IMG/VR virus record: IMGVR_UViG_3300042362_000221
Span: 1 to 35,369 of that record
Source: a virus
Reading direction: 5' to 3' (one strand)
Length of the DNA stretch: 35,369 nt
Part shown: positions 11,177 through 19,589 of the stretch, one piece after another
Layout: every line of letters begins with the position of its first letter
Numbering within the stretch: the stretch's first letter is position 1
Made by a program: the position numbers and the translations under genes
Notes under the pieces: model-generated
What the model saw: the letters and a program-made list of their open reading frames with translations, nothing else
The model's database searches: none
Told to the model about the DNA's origin: nothing

Positions 11177-12604
11177 TTAAGCCGCGCTCCTAATTTCGAC
11201 AGCGACCAACTCGGCATCGCCCGTCATGGTGTCTGCTGCATCTGCGCCCAGACGCTGAACGCGCAGGCGGAATAGGTCGCCAGCCGTGATGCCGTCGATG
11301 GCGGTGCAAGTGATGCTGCCAGCGGAAACAATGCCGCTTGTGCCAGAAGTAGCCGCTGTCGCCGCCGTGGCCGTATCAAAAGAATCCGAGTCGAGGTCGG
11401 TCGTGCAACGCTCAAAGGCCACGCTCCAGCGCACGTTGCCGCTCGTTGCGGTGGTCGCCATGAAGTCCAGATTGACGGTGAGGCCACTGCCGAGGGATGC
11501 AGCTTCGGGCATGATGCCAACGAAGACGGCGCTTTCGGTCGCGGCGTCATCGAAGTCGAGGACGGCAATGCTGTTGCGAGTGTCGAGGGTGGCGAAGCTG
11601 CTGGCCGTGGGCTGGTTGTCGCCTGCGGTGAAGACGGCGTAAGTTTTGGTGCCACCGCCGAGTTGAGAGGTCAGCGCAATAGTGCCAGAGGCATTCGGCA
11701 GCGAAATCGCCCGATCTGCTGTTGCTGTTCCTGTGAGTGTGGTGCGAGTGCCACTGACGCCGAGGCCGATGGAGCCTGTGCCGCGAGTGTTGATGGAGCC
11801 GCCGCCTTGAGACAGGTCAATGGAGCCTCCCGCTCCAGGCCCGGCACCACCGCTGCTGCCCGACAAATTAATACTTCCTCCCGCCGTGCCGCCGCCTCCT
11901 TGCTGGTCTCCAGCTCCACCGCTTAAATTTATTGACCCGCTCGCCCCTCCTGCGCCGCCGCCTCCCGCCGTGGGATGCGCCGCAGCCGCAGCTCCTCCGT
12001 TGAGTGAAATATTACCGGCAGCGCCCCCTGTAAACGCTCCTGCGTTCGTTCCGGTTTTGACCTGCACGTTTGCACCAGCTCCATCAATAAATCTGGCGTC
12101 TCCTTCGAGTGCAAAAGTGCCGTTAGTGTTTTGCGGGAAGTCTAACTCGCTTCCATTAACAGTCATAAAGCCTTCTTCGGCGTTTATGAGTAAGCCGAAC
12201 TCTGGAATACCGATTCCGGTTGGTCCGTTGATGGCTAAAGATGCTTGGCTAATTGAATTGAGAACCCCAGAGCCGAGGCTGCTGATCCGCCCATCATTCC
12301 CCTGGCACGCCGTGCCTGCTGTCGTTCCGTAGGACACATTGGCGGTGATCGTGCCGCTCGTCGTGACGGGCGAGCCGCTTATAGAAAGCCCGGTGCCAGC
12401 CAAAGCAACTGATGTGACCGATCCGCTGCCCGATCCTGCCGCAGCCCATTCGGTGTCGTAGTTGGTAGAACTGACCTTGCGGAGAACTTGACCCGTGCTG
12501 CCGCCGACCGGGACGCCTTGGCCCTGCGGTCCCTGCGGCCCCGCCTCGATGACCGTGATGACTTCGGTGGCCGCGCCCGTGCGAATTGTAATCGTCTCGG
12601 CCAT
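11177..12604 (-). CDS. Tail fibre with collagen-like and glycine-rich repeats
   Basis: A 475-residue protein. The N-terminus (ITIRTGAATEVITVIEAGPQ) joins a short collagen-like stretch GPQGPQGQG at about residues 22-30, then GGSTGQVLRKVSS, a common phage-fibre element. Residues 185-285 are very rich in glycine with repeated short strands of the form G-S-I-N/D-L at about 198, 224, 244, 261 and 270-280. The C-terminal 150 residues form a beta-rich domain (AVFVGIMPEAASLGSGL), likely the receptor-facing or trimerising part. The Gly-rich zone could form a polyglycine or beta-helical shaft. Confidence 0.8.
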   Translation of the reverse strand: MAETITIRTGAATEVITVIEAGPQGPQGQGVPVGGSTGQVLRKVSSTNYDTEWAAAGSGSGSVTSVALAGTGLSISGSPVTTSGTITANVSYGTTAGTACQGNDGRISSLGSGVLNSISQASLAINGPTGIGIPEFGLLINAEEGFMTVNGSELDFPQNTNGTFALEGDARFIDGAGANVQVKTGTNAGAFTGGAAGNISLNGGAAAAAHPTAGGGGAGGASGSINLSGGAGDQQGGGGTAGGSINLSGSSGGAGPGAGGSIDLSQGGGSINTRGTGSIGLGVSGTRTTLTGTATADRAISLPNASGTIALTSQLGGGTKTYAVFTAGDNQPTASSFATLDTRNSIAVLDFDDAATESAVFVGIMPEAASLGSGLTVNLDFMATTATSGNVRWSVAFERCTTDLDSDSFDTATAATAATSGTSGIVSAGSITCTAIDGITAGDLFRLRVQRLGADAADTMTGDAELVAVEIRSAA

Positions 12605-12605
12605 G

Positions 12606-12968
12606 TTAGCGGGTGATTTCGCGGCTGACGACAGCGCGGCCTTCCATGAGGCGGCGAACTGCGCCAGATGGGTTCACGACTTCGAGATCATAAAGGTAGG
12701 TCGCGGCAGTGATGGCGGCAGAGGAGACGGCAGAATAGGACAAACCAATCACGCCGCTGCTCAACGCCGTCATGGTGCTGGTAGCGGTAGAAAGCGACAC
12801 CGTGGGCGATGCGGCTTCTGCCGTGGTGCGCAGCATCATGCGCGCCGTCCAGCCGGTGAGGTTTACCGGGTCGCCGTCGGACTCCCAGAGCAGGGTGGTG
12901 TCCCATGTTTGGCCTTGGGGCAGACAGAGATCCACTTGCGCGGGACATTTGCCGTATAGATCGCTCAT
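12606..12968 (-). CDS. Baseplate/fibre-attachment protein (BppU N-terminal-like)
   Basis: A 120-residue protein. LPQGQTWDTTLLWESDGDP, VNLTGWTARMMLRTTAEA and the strand-rich end (TYLYDLEVVNPSGAVRRL) match the pattern of small beta-sandwich proteins that attach fibres to baseplates in siphophages. It precedes the fibre gene by one base and probably anchors it. Assignment by pattern and position. Confidence 0.6.
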   Translation of the reverse strand: MSDLYGKCPAQVDLCLPQGQTWDTTLLWESDGDPVNLTGWTARMMLRTTAEAASPTVSLSTATSTMTALSSGVIGLSYSAVSSAAITAATYLYDLEVVNPSGAVRRLMEGRAVVSREITR

Positions 12969-13165
12969 CGGTTCCCTCCCCTCCGATAGAAGTCCTGCTC
13001 CAGCATCTCCACGCGCGGCTGGAGTGCGTCGAGACGCTCGTCATGCTGCGAGACGTTGGCCTGTAGCGTTGCCGCCCACCACGTCATCGCGGCGGTTTGC
13101 GCGATCAAGACCAAAGCAAAGGATGCCAAGGCCACATTCACGGATTTGCGTTCGGCGTCGCTCAT
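12965..13165 (-). CDS. Small membrane/coiled-coil protein
   Basis: A 66-residue protein from ATG 13165: basic start (SDAERKSVN), one membrane span (VALASFALVLIAQTAAMTW), then a coiled-coil tail (QHDERLDALQPRVEMLEQDF). The topology resembles inner-membrane spanin or similar proteins, but it sits between tail genes and not in the lysis cassette. ATGA overlap with the next gene. A longer upstream frame exists but reads as a shadow of the gene before it. Confidence 0.6.
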   Translation of the reverse strand: MSDAERKSVNVALASFALVLIAQTAAMTWWAATLQANVSQHDERLDALQPRVEMLEQDFYRRGGNR

Positions 13166-13166
13166 A

Positions 13167-14138
13167 TTACGGGATGATGTCGGGGGCCAAGCTGCAGGCG
13201 GTTTGATAAGTTTGTTTTTTGCCGCTGCCGCTGACTTCGATTTCGAGCTTGGCGGTGGTGGAGCCAGAGGCAACCAGGGCGGCGATTTCGCTGGTGGCAA
13301 AATTGACGTTAGCTTGCAGCCCGGCCGGCGCGAGCAAGGTTGAGCCGACCACCGAGACGTTGGCGTAGTCGCGGTTTGCTGATCCGTTGGCAAAAGTGAG
13401 CAGGTATTTTTGACCAGGCGTGGCGGTGACCACAATTTGGTTGGCTGCGTTGATGGTAATTCCAGCCGCCACAAGCGCAGCTTGAACGGCGGCGGCGTCG
13501 GCGTTGTAGGCCAGCTGGCCGGTGGTCACCGCTGGCAGGGTGACCGTCCCCCCGCCGCTGGTCGTGAAGGCCGAAAGGCCAGTGGTGGACGATGCGGTGG
13601 AGGCCAAAGAGAAAGTGTCCTTGCTGTTGCGAATAACAAAATAGCTCGAACCGTTGGCGACCGCACTGTTGGTCAAGCTGAATGCGGTGAGCGATACGGA
13701 CTGACCGCTGTAAAGTCCGTGATCGGCGGCGGTGAAGACATTGGCCGAGACGCTGGAGACCGTCACGCTGCGGCTGGGGAGTTGTATAGAAAAGCCGCCA
13801 CTAACAGGCTGCGGCGAAAGACTGATCTGCTGCTGCGCGTTTGTCCCGCTGCCGCCGGTCACCAGTGAGGTGATCGAGGCCGCGACCGTTGTAGTCAGCG
13901 CCGTCCAGGATGTCTGGAGCGCGGCAGGAGTTGTCGTGCCAACGGCAAATTTGACGGTGTTTGCCGAGTAGTCGAGGAACTCGTAGGGCGGCGAGGTGCC
14001 GGTAGGCTTCAGAAAGTAAAGCTCGATTGCCTCAACATCCTCGTCAAAAAACGCTGGAGAACTCGCCTCCAGATTGGAAACAGGCGAAGAAACAAAGGCT
14101 CTTTTTTGTGTATCTAAGAAGAATTGCCTCGCCTGCAT
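13167..14138 (-). CDS. Distal tail structural protein, unknown
   Basis: A 323-residue protein starting MQARQFFLDTQKRAFVSS. It has a beta-rich, Ser/Thr/Ala-rich body (SVTVSSVSANVFTAADHGLY, YFVIRNSKDTFSLASTAS) with an inserted immunoglobulin-like or carbohydrate-module-like pattern, and ends LAPDIIP. Position after the tape measure and before fibres suggests a baseplate or tail-tip component. The repeated threonine-serine runs are typical of extracellular virion proteins. No precise family. Confidence 0.6.
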   Translation of the reverse strand: MQARQFFLDTQKRAFVSSPVSNLEASSPAFFDEDVEAIELYFLKPTGTSPPYEFLDYSANTVKFAVGTTTPAALQTSWTALTTTVAASITSLVTGGSGTNAQQQISLSPQPVSGGFSIQLPSRSVTVSSVSANVFTAADHGLYSGQSVSLTAFSLTNSAVANGSSYFVIRNSKDTFSLASTASSTTGLSAFTTSGGGTVTLPAVTTGQLAYNADAAAVQAALVAAGITINAANQIVVTATPGQKYLLTFANGSANRDYANVSVVGSTLLAPAGLQANVNFATSEIAALVASGSTTAKLEIEVSGSGKKQTYQTACSLAPDIIP

Positions 14139-14147
14139 TAAAGCAGG

Positions 14148-14432
14148 TCAAGTGTCAACAGCCTCGGTGCCCACCTTTTCAGCGAAGAATTTGTATTTTC
14201 TAGGCTGCCCGTTTTCGCACACATCGAAGATCATGGTCGGCTGCAAGAGCCAGCCGCTCTTGCTCGCCTTGATTTTGTAAGCGGCGTTTGACCCATCCTG
14301 CTTTAGCGGCAAACAGGCGACAAAGTTGCCGTCTAACGCTCGGCCAGAAATCGCGTTGGGCGCCTGGCCCGGACTGTCCGAGGTTTTTCTGGCATCCGCC
14401 TCGAAGGAATGCAGGTAGTCTGGAAGATTCAT
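14148..14432 (-). CDS. Small distal tail protein, unknown
   Basis: A 94-residue protein starting MNLPDYLHSFEADARKTSD. Mixed strands with SGWLLQPTMIFDVCENGQ and a C-terminal RKYKFFAEKVGTE. Encoded between two unassigned tail genes downstream of the tape measure. Its codon use and AT content are a little closer to background than the neighbours. Function unknown. Confidence 0.6.
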   Translation of the reverse strand: MNLPDYLHSFEADARKTSDSPGQAPNAISGRALDGNFVACLPLKQDGSNAAYKIKASKSGWLLQPTMIFDVCENGQPRKYKFFAEKVGTEAVDT

Positions 14433-14436
14433 GTCG

Positions 14437-15063
14437 CTACAACCTCCAGTCGGAGCCTGGGGTATCGTCCTGCTCTATCGAAATATCTGACGACACTTCA
14501 AGCTGTCGCACCATGCCAACAATCTTTTCTGAGACGGATTGATCGCGCTTCACAAAGGTGTCCACTAGCCCCCAGAATCCGCTTTTCTGGAAATTGAATC
14601 TGCGCCCAATTTGCGCAATTGGGTTTAACGTATATATCGAGCCTTTGAGCGTCATAATAGAATGCGTTGCAGAGAAAGTGACGTAATCAAAGGAAAGCGT
14701 GCCGACGTTGCCGTCTTTGTCTTCGGCTTGCCCGTTAAATGTTTTGGTAGCGGTTGCGTTTGTCACGATTAGTCGCGGAGGGTTGACCACCGAAACGTAG
14801 GTGGCAGAAATGTAGACCAGACCGTTTTTTCGGTTGATTGAGCGCGTGAGCAGAAACGGCCCGCCTTGCAACGATGGGAGGCCGGCGGGCAGGACCACGC
14901 TGGCCGGCCAACTGGCGTCGAGCTCAAAGCCGCTGGTCGATTGAGTGCTGGGCGCTAGGAACTCGGCGTTGACCGTGACCATGCCGTCCGTTGCCACGGA
15001 CGAAGAGCTTTCCAAAAGCACTAAGCCTGTTTTCTGCGCGGACCTGACAATCGTGGCGGCCAT
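14437..15063 (-). CDS. Distal tail protein, unknown
   Basis: A 208-residue protein directly after the tape measure. It is beta-rich (MVTVNAEFLAPSTQSTSGFE, LVYISATYVSVV, LSFDYVTFSATHSIMTLKGS) and ends with a charged helical part (DQSVSEKIVGMVRQLEVSSD). This is the usual place of the distal-tail (Dit-like) protein, but no motif allows a firm call. It resembles virion proteins in composition. Confidence 0.55.
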   Translation of the reverse strand: MAATIVRSAQKTGLVLLESSSSVATDGMVTVNAEFLAPSTQSTSGFELDASWPASVVLPAGLPSLQGGPFLLTRSINRKNGLVYISATYVSVVNPPRLIVTNATATKTFNGQAEDKDGNVGTLSFDYVTFSATHSIMTLKGSIYTLNPIAQIGRRFNFQKSGFWGLVDTFVKRDQSVSEKIVGMVRQLEVSSDISIEQDDTPGSDWRL

Positions 15064-15067
15064 AAAA

Positions 15068-17065
15068 TTAGGCGGCGAGCACCCGGATCGGGAGTCGTTC
15101 GGTCATGATGCGGATTATTGTGTCAAGCTTGCCATCGGGGCCATCGCCGCCACCGCCGCCACCGCCACCGCCAGAGTCTTGGTTTTCGTTGATAATGGGA
15201 TCGCCGCCCTTCCCTTTGTCCGCTTTGGCTTGGTCTTTCACCCAATCCTCGAAGGCTTTGCCGTCCCCTGGCAGCCTGCCTTCTTTTTGCATTTGGTCTC
15301 TATATTTTTGATAGGCTTCCCCCGTGTTGCTTGCCCCATCATAGTTCTCCTGCAAGTAGTCTTTGAGGTTGGCCCGGTCCATTTGCCGATCGAATGCGCG
15401 CTGGGCGCGGTTTTGCGCGCGGATAGCGGAGTCAGCCATTCCAGCCGCCTCAAGTTCGGCGGCGCGCAGGCGGGCGCGATCTGCGGACTTGTTGCCGCGT
15501 AGCTCGCCAACACGTTGGTTAAACGTCTTCTCTTGATCGGTCGATGAGCCGCCGCCCCTGCCTCTACCCCCGCCACCACGATCCTCGGTTGTATTAATCT
15601 CGACGGGCGCGCCCGGGCCGGCGGAGGTTGGAAAGTTTTCCGAGCCGGGATAGGGAAGCTTGAACGGGTCGCCATTGCCCTTGCCAAGATCAAAGCCGCG
15701 CATATCTGCCAGGGCTTTAGAAAGTGCGGCGCTGCCTGTGGAAAAGTTTTCCGACACGGCGGCGGAACTGTCTTTCATCCCGCCGGCCGCTGCTTCTGCG
15801 TTTGCCATGTGCTCGGCGGCTTTTTGCAAGTGCTGCTCCGCGCCAAAGGTGTCTTCGTAGACGTATTTTGAGGACGCCGTGGCATCGCTCCAGGCGTCTC
15901 TCATTTTCGCGGCAGAATCTTCCATCGCCATTTCGGCGGTGAGGCCAGCTTCTTTTATGTCGCCCGTTATGCTATCCAGCGCGTCCTTGGCAAGTCCGGT
16001 GAAGGGTTTCCACAGCGGGTTCCAATCCATTGCCGACAAGACAGACTTGATGCCGTCGGCCAGCAAGGTGGTGAAAGCCGCGCCCACCCTGGCGAAGCCT
16101 GCCTCAACGTAACCAAAGAAACCACTCCAGAAGCCTTCGTTCTGCATCAGTTCGTAGTAGACGTTGACCGCGTTCCGCATAGCGGCATCAAGGGCGTTGG
16201 CCGCTTTGAGAACGCCAGCGAGCAAGAACTCTCCAATCGCCATGACGTATTCCTGCGGTGCGGCAAATGCTGCGCGGATGGAGTTGCCTAGCTTTTCTCC
16301 AAAGCCAGCAGCGTCGATAGTGGCAAGGGCGCTTGCTAAGTCCTTTGCGCCTGTTGCGCCGGCCGTTAGACCAACGGCCAGCTCGGTCAATTTGCTGCCA
16401 ACGGCGTTTGTCAATTTGTCGCCCATCTCGTCAAGCGAGGCCGCGTTTTCGTCTAAGATGCGAGGCAGAGAACCAAGCTCGCCTTTGGCATTGGCAAGTT
16501 CTCCAGCAAAATCCGAGGCCAGTGGGACAATCTCCTTGCCCGCCTTTTTGAAGACATCTATCGCCATTGCCGTCCGCAGGGCCGGGTCTTGGATGCCGGC
16601 AATCGCCGCCATGAAGACTCGCATTTGCTCGATGGGAGATTTGCCAGCCAAGTCGGCCATGCTAAGGCCAAGTCGGTCCATCGTGGCGCTTGCGGTTTTG
16701 CTTCCCGCCTGGAAGTCCGTCATGAAGTTGGACATCGAGGCGATCGCCATGCCCATCTTCTCGCCCCCCACGCCCGCGTTATCGAAAGCGCGCTCAAGGA
16801 TGGCGAGGTTGCCCGCCGTCTCCCCTGTCGTTTTGGACAGATCGTTAAGACGCCCGCCCATATCCAAGGCGTTTTTCACCGAGTTAACCGCTGCGTAGAG
16901 GCCCACAAAGGGCGCGATGACCCCAGCGATGCTTGCGCCCATCGAGGCGAACGAAGCCGAAACCTTGCCGGATGTCGCGGCGGCGACTTGCTGCAACCGC
17001 GCCGCGCCAGAGTCAAACCCTGCCGTGTTCAGCGAGGCGTTAAACCTGATGGATTCTCCGGCCAT
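15068..17065 (-). CDS. Tail tape measure protein
   Basis: A 665-residue protein, the longest in the tail region. It has an Ala/Gly-rich helical N-terminus (LQQVAAATSGKVSASFASMG), a hydrophobic stretch (IAGVIAPFVGLYAAVNSV), the tape-measure-type block ALDMGGRLNDLSKTTGETAG, long amphipathic helices and a charged low-complexity C-terminus with poly-Gly. Tape measures set tail length at about 0.15 nm per residue, giving roughly 100 nm here, which fits a siphovirus. It follows the frameshifting chaperones with one gene between. Confidence 0.88.
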   Translation of the reverse strand: MAGESIRFNASLNTAGFDSGAARLQQVAAATSGKVSASFASMGASIAGVIAPFVGLYAAVNSVKNALDMGGRLNDLSKTTGETAGNLAILERAFDNAGVGGEKMGMAIASMSNFMTDFQAGSKTASATMDRLGLSMADLAGKSPIEQMRVFMAAIAGIQDPALRTAMAIDVFKKAGKEIVPLASDFAGELANAKGELGSLPRILDENAASLDEMGDKLTNAVGSKLTELAVGLTAGATGAKDLASALATIDAAGFGEKLGNSIRAAFAAPQEYVMAIGEFLLAGVLKAANALDAAMRNAVNVYYELMQNEGFWSGFFGYVEAGFARVGAAFTTLLADGIKSVLSAMDWNPLWKPFTGLAKDALDSITGDIKEAGLTAEMAMEDSAAKMRDAWSDATASSKYVYEDTFGAEQHLQKAAEHMANAEAAAGGMKDSSAAVSENFSTGSAALSKALADMRGFDLGKGNGDPFKLPYPGSENFPTSAGPGAPVEINTTEDRGGGGRGRGGGSSTDQEKTFNQRVGELRGNKSADRARLRAAELEAAGMADSAIRAQNRAQRAFDRQMDRANLKDYLQENYDGASNTGEAYQKYRDQMQKEGRLPGDGKAFEDWVKDQAKADKGKGGDPIINENQDSGGGGGGGGGDGPDGKLDTIIRIMTERLPIRVLAA

Positions 17066-17083
17066 TTGCTTTGCCCTCTAGTG

Positions 17084-17842
17084 TCAAGACATCTGCGCGA
17101 GTCCGGGGTAGCGGGCGAGCACGCTCTTAATCGTCCCAGCCGCCTTCAGTTCTACCGCCTTGCTGAAATACTTGGCGCGCGCGTTGAGCGCCCGGCGAAA
17201 AGCCGTGCCCGCCTGCGCCCAGCGGTTCATGTGCGTGAGGTTGTTAACGAAGCCGACCTCGTATTTGTCGCCGCTGCCCTTGCTGTGCACCTCAATCAAT
17301 TCGGTGAGCGGTCCTTTCTTGTGGTGCGCCGCTCCCCGCACATATCCAGGCGCTTCCACCGGGATGCCCAGCTTGTCGCCAATCTTGACGAACATTGAGG
17401 CCGCTAGACCGCGCGCTTTGCGGCGGTTAAGCAAACTGGCCTGGCGCTGTTCTTGAATTTGCTGCCAGAGCCAAGACGGGTAGCGTTTGGACTGATTGCT
17501 TGCGCCCAAATAATAGACCAGCCTGCCGCGCTTGCCCGACGCCCTGCGTTGAGCGGCTCGTTGGCGCAGGCGGGCCGCCTGGGCTTCGCTGTATTGTTTG
17601 CCCGTGCGGGTCTCGGGACCGGCGTATTCAAAGGCGTATTGCGAGCCAGGCTGTTTCTGCCAGTTGTTAAAGATGCTTTTGTCGGTGGCTTTCTTTGTCC
17701 CGCGCACGGCACCTTTCAACATGGCGCCGAGTTCATGCTTCATTACCGTCTCGAAGTCCTTGCCGCTGATCTTACGAATGTCGCGCATGGCCGCGTGGAA
17801 CCGCTGCGCGGCTTTCTGGTCGGGCGTGACGCTGACTTTCAC
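17084..17842 (-). CDS. Tail-region protein between chaperones and tape measure, unknown
   Basis: A 252-residue, very basic protein starting KVSVTPDQKAAQRFHAAMRD from GTG 17842. It contains Lys/Arg-rich helices (AQAARLRQRAAQRRASGKRG), then PSWLWQQIQEQRQASLL and a strand-rich end (EVGFVNNLTHMNRWAQAGTA). The pattern HMNRWAQ and the basic nature recall minor tail proteins of the HK97 gp10 family, normally encoded nearer the head-tail joint. Here it interrupts the usual chaperone-tape measure adjacency. Tentative. Confidence 0.5.
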   Translation of the reverse strand: MKVSVTPDQKAAQRFHAAMRDIRKISGKDFETVMKHELGAMLKGAVRGTKKATDKSIFNNWQKQPGSQYAFEYAGPETRTGKQYSEAQAARLRQRAAQRRASGKRGRLVYYLGASNQSKRYPSWLWQQIQEQRQASLLNRRKARGLAASMFVKIGDKLGIPVEAPGYVRGAAHHKKGPLTELIEVHSKGSGDKYEVGFVNNLTHMNRWAQAGTAFRRALNARAKYFSKAVELKAAGTIKSVLARYPGLAQMS

Positions 17843-17843
17843 A

Positions 17844-18466
17844 CTAAGCGGCGCCTGTCAGCGCATGGGTTAGCATGGCATCAATGCTCTGCGCGCCCTC
17901 GGTGCCGCTGTCGATCCAGCGCGCGGTGCGGCCATTGCATAGCTCATCCCACAGCACCATCTGGTTCAAGGCGGCCAGCGGCAAATGCCAGATGGCTTGC
18001 TCCAAACTGATGCCGTATTTAGCGACCCGTGCGGCAAGGCATAGCTGCCAAGCCGGGCGGGCCTTTAGGCTTTTGGGGCGAGCGGATCGGCTGGTTCGCT
18101 TGGCGGGCTTTGCGTGATCGTGGCGGCGACTTGCTCCATTTGGCTGGTGATCCAAGGCACATAAGCAAACACGCTGCCCACGGCCTGCGAGTCCATGAAT
18201 TGGTATATGTCCGCGCGCAAATCGTCGATTGTGGCGATGCGCTTGCGAATGTCACTGATCGGCCTGCTGTGGAGATAAACAAACGAATACACCGCAAAAG
18301 CGTAGTCGCCGTCTTGCTGACCGGTGACGAAGCCGTTCTTTAGCCGAGCCAACAGCGACCAGGTGGCTGCTGTGACGGGCCGAAGCTCTGCTCCCTCGAT
18401 CTCGTTTGTTGCACCTAACGCCGCTGCCTCAAGCAGCCCTTCTCTTTTTTCCGGGTCGATATCCAT
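17844..18466 (-). CDS. Tail assembly chaperone, -1 frameshift product (GT-like)
   Basis: Translation starts at ATG 18466, reads the upstream frame to the heptamer C CCA AAA (18077-18071), slips back one base and continues for 76 codons (SLKARPAWQLCLAARVAKYG ...) to 17844. The unshifted frame meets TAA only one codon after the slip site. A pair of small overlapping genes just before the tape measure that make a shared N-terminus and a -1 extension is the hallmark of siphophage tail chaperones (lambda G and GT). The downstream frame has no start codon placed after the overlap, which supports the shift. Confidence 0.8.
18065..18466 (-). CDS. Tail assembly chaperone, unshifted product (G-like)
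   Basis: A 133-residue acidic, helical protein starting MDIDPEKREGLLEAAALGA and ending QSPPSEPADPLAPKA. In siphophages this short form, present in excess over the frameshifted form, coats the tape measure during tail assembly and leaves before completion. Sequence similarity is not obvious; the assignment rests on the frameshift architecture and gene order. Confidence 0.78.
   Translation of the reverse strand: MDIDPEKREGLLEAAALGATNEIEGAELRPVTAATWSLLARLKNGFVTGQQDGDYAFAVYSFVYLHSRPISDIRKRIATIDDLRADIYQFMDSQAVGSVFAYVPWITSQMEQVAATITQSPPSEPADPLAPKA
18071..18077 (-). promoter_or_regulatory. Programmed -1 frameshift slippery heptamer
   Basis: CCCAAAA in frame C CCA AAA (X XXY YYZ), directly followed by GCC TAA in the zero frame. 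The -1 frame is open for 76 further codons. A GC-rich stretch (GGCCCGCCCGGC) lies shortly downstream and could provide a stimulatory structure. Confidence 0.8.
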
Positions 18467-18490
18467 ATCGACCGCGCGGAGGTGTCAAAA

Positions 18491-19150
18491 TCAGCCTGGG
18501 AACGGGCGCAGCTGCGCGCCAGTGGTGCTGTCGTAAATGGGGCCGCCGCCGTCCTCGGGGTCGTAGGGCCAGTATTCGGTGGCCTTCAAAGTGCCATTGA
18601 GCGACACAATTTCAAACAATTCCGGGGGCGGCGTCAGCGGAGACTCGCGGAATAGATCAACGGCGAAGTCCAACTTCAGCACCTGCACTGACAGTTCTCC
18701 AACTTTGTCGCCAGTCCCAGCGGGTCGCGCTCCAAGCATATCGTCTTGGTCAAAGTAACAATCAAAGCTTGGGCCAATGCGGACAAAGCTGTCGATAAAT
18801 ATGCCCGGGGCATCAATGACCCATGTGTGGTCCGCTGGCGTCCTGTATTGCTTGCCTTCTTCCTCGTCATAAATGACGCCAGCGCAGATTAGGTCTTTCT
18901 CGTTTTGAAAAGTTTCCGTGGTTACAGCGTTTTTTGGCAGGTCGGTGACATTGAAGTCGTTGGAAATGTTAAAGGTTGTGTTTTGTGGTGGGGCTGTGTT
19001 GGCCTGCTGAATAAATTCAACTTCAAGCCGCCATGTTTTGACGCGCCACCACATGGGCGCTGCTTTTTTAAGCAGTTCAATTCCCTTGAAATAAGCTTGC
19101 TCGGGATCGAAGCACCACGGAAACAGGCCTAAATGTGTGACTGTAGCCAT
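18491..19150 (-). CDS. Tail-region structural protein, unknown
   Basis: A 219-residue protein starting MATVTHLGLFPWCFDPEQAY. It carries WWRVKTWRLEVEF and a strand-rich middle (TTFNISNDFNVTDL), and an acidic, Pro/Gly-rich end (EYWPYDPEDGGGPIY). Located between the tail tube candidate and the tail chaperones. It may be a tail tube decoration or a minor tail protein. No family recognised. Confidence 0.6.
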   Translation of the reverse strand: MATVTHLGLFPWCFDPEQAYFKGIELLKKAAPMWWRVKTWRLEVEFIQQANTAPPQNTTFNISNDFNVTDLPKNAVTTETFQNEKDLICAGVIYDEEEGKQYRTPADHTWVIDAPGIFIDSFVRIGPSFDCYFDQDDMLGARPAGTGDKVGELSVQVLKLDFAVDLFRESPLTPPPELFEIVSLNGTLKATEYWPYDPEDGGGPIYDSTTGAQLRPFPG

Positions 19151-19153
19151 CGG

Positions 19154-19555
19154 CTACATTACCATCTGCGCCACTTGGCGCTTGGTCTCAGGGGAAAGTT
19201 TTTCGTCGGCCAGCATGATGCCGCCTTGCGGGAGGTTGACCATGACGAGGCGGCGGGTCTTTTTGAAAATCACATCGAGGAGGATCTCGCGGTTGTAGAG
19301 CGCGGCGCGGGCGCCAGGGAGGTCGGGCAGTTCGGCGCGGAGGTCTTCGCAGGCTTCTTGGCTGGTGAGGATGGCCTCGACAATTTTACCAGTGGCGATG
19401 CCGGCCGCGCCGTCGCAGCAAAACCAGTAGTGCACCGTCTCGCGGCCCTTCTGCACTACTCGGCTGATCGGGTCTTCCTGGCGGATTTGAACGCCAACCG
19501 TCAAAAGGACGGAGGCGACTTTAGTGTCGGTGGTGGCGTAGAAGCTCGCTTGCAT
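19154..19555 (-). CDS. Small virion-region protein, unknown
   Basis: A 133-residue protein starting MQASFYATTDTKVASVLLTV. An alternating strand pattern (GRETVHYWFCCDG), a charged helix (SQEACEDLRAELPDLPGARA) and RREL/RRLVMVNLP-like basic strands are seen. Lies between the tail tube candidate and the 219-residue protein. Function unknown. Confidence 0.6.
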   Translation of the reverse strand: MQASFYATTDTKVASVLLTVGVQIRQEDPISRVVQKGRETVHYWFCCDGAAGIATGKIVEAILTSQEACEDLRAELPDLPGARAALYNREILLDVIFKKTRRLVMVNLPQGGIMLADEKLSPETKRQVAQMVM

Positions 19556-19589
19556 ATCTGTATCTCTTGAGCGCCGTCAGGCGCGGGGC

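Noticed and set aside
16589-17398. Plus-strand frame of 269 codons opposite the tape measure start
   Set aside because: Arg/His/Gly-rich antisense shadow with no recognisable domain, crossing two real minus-strand genes.
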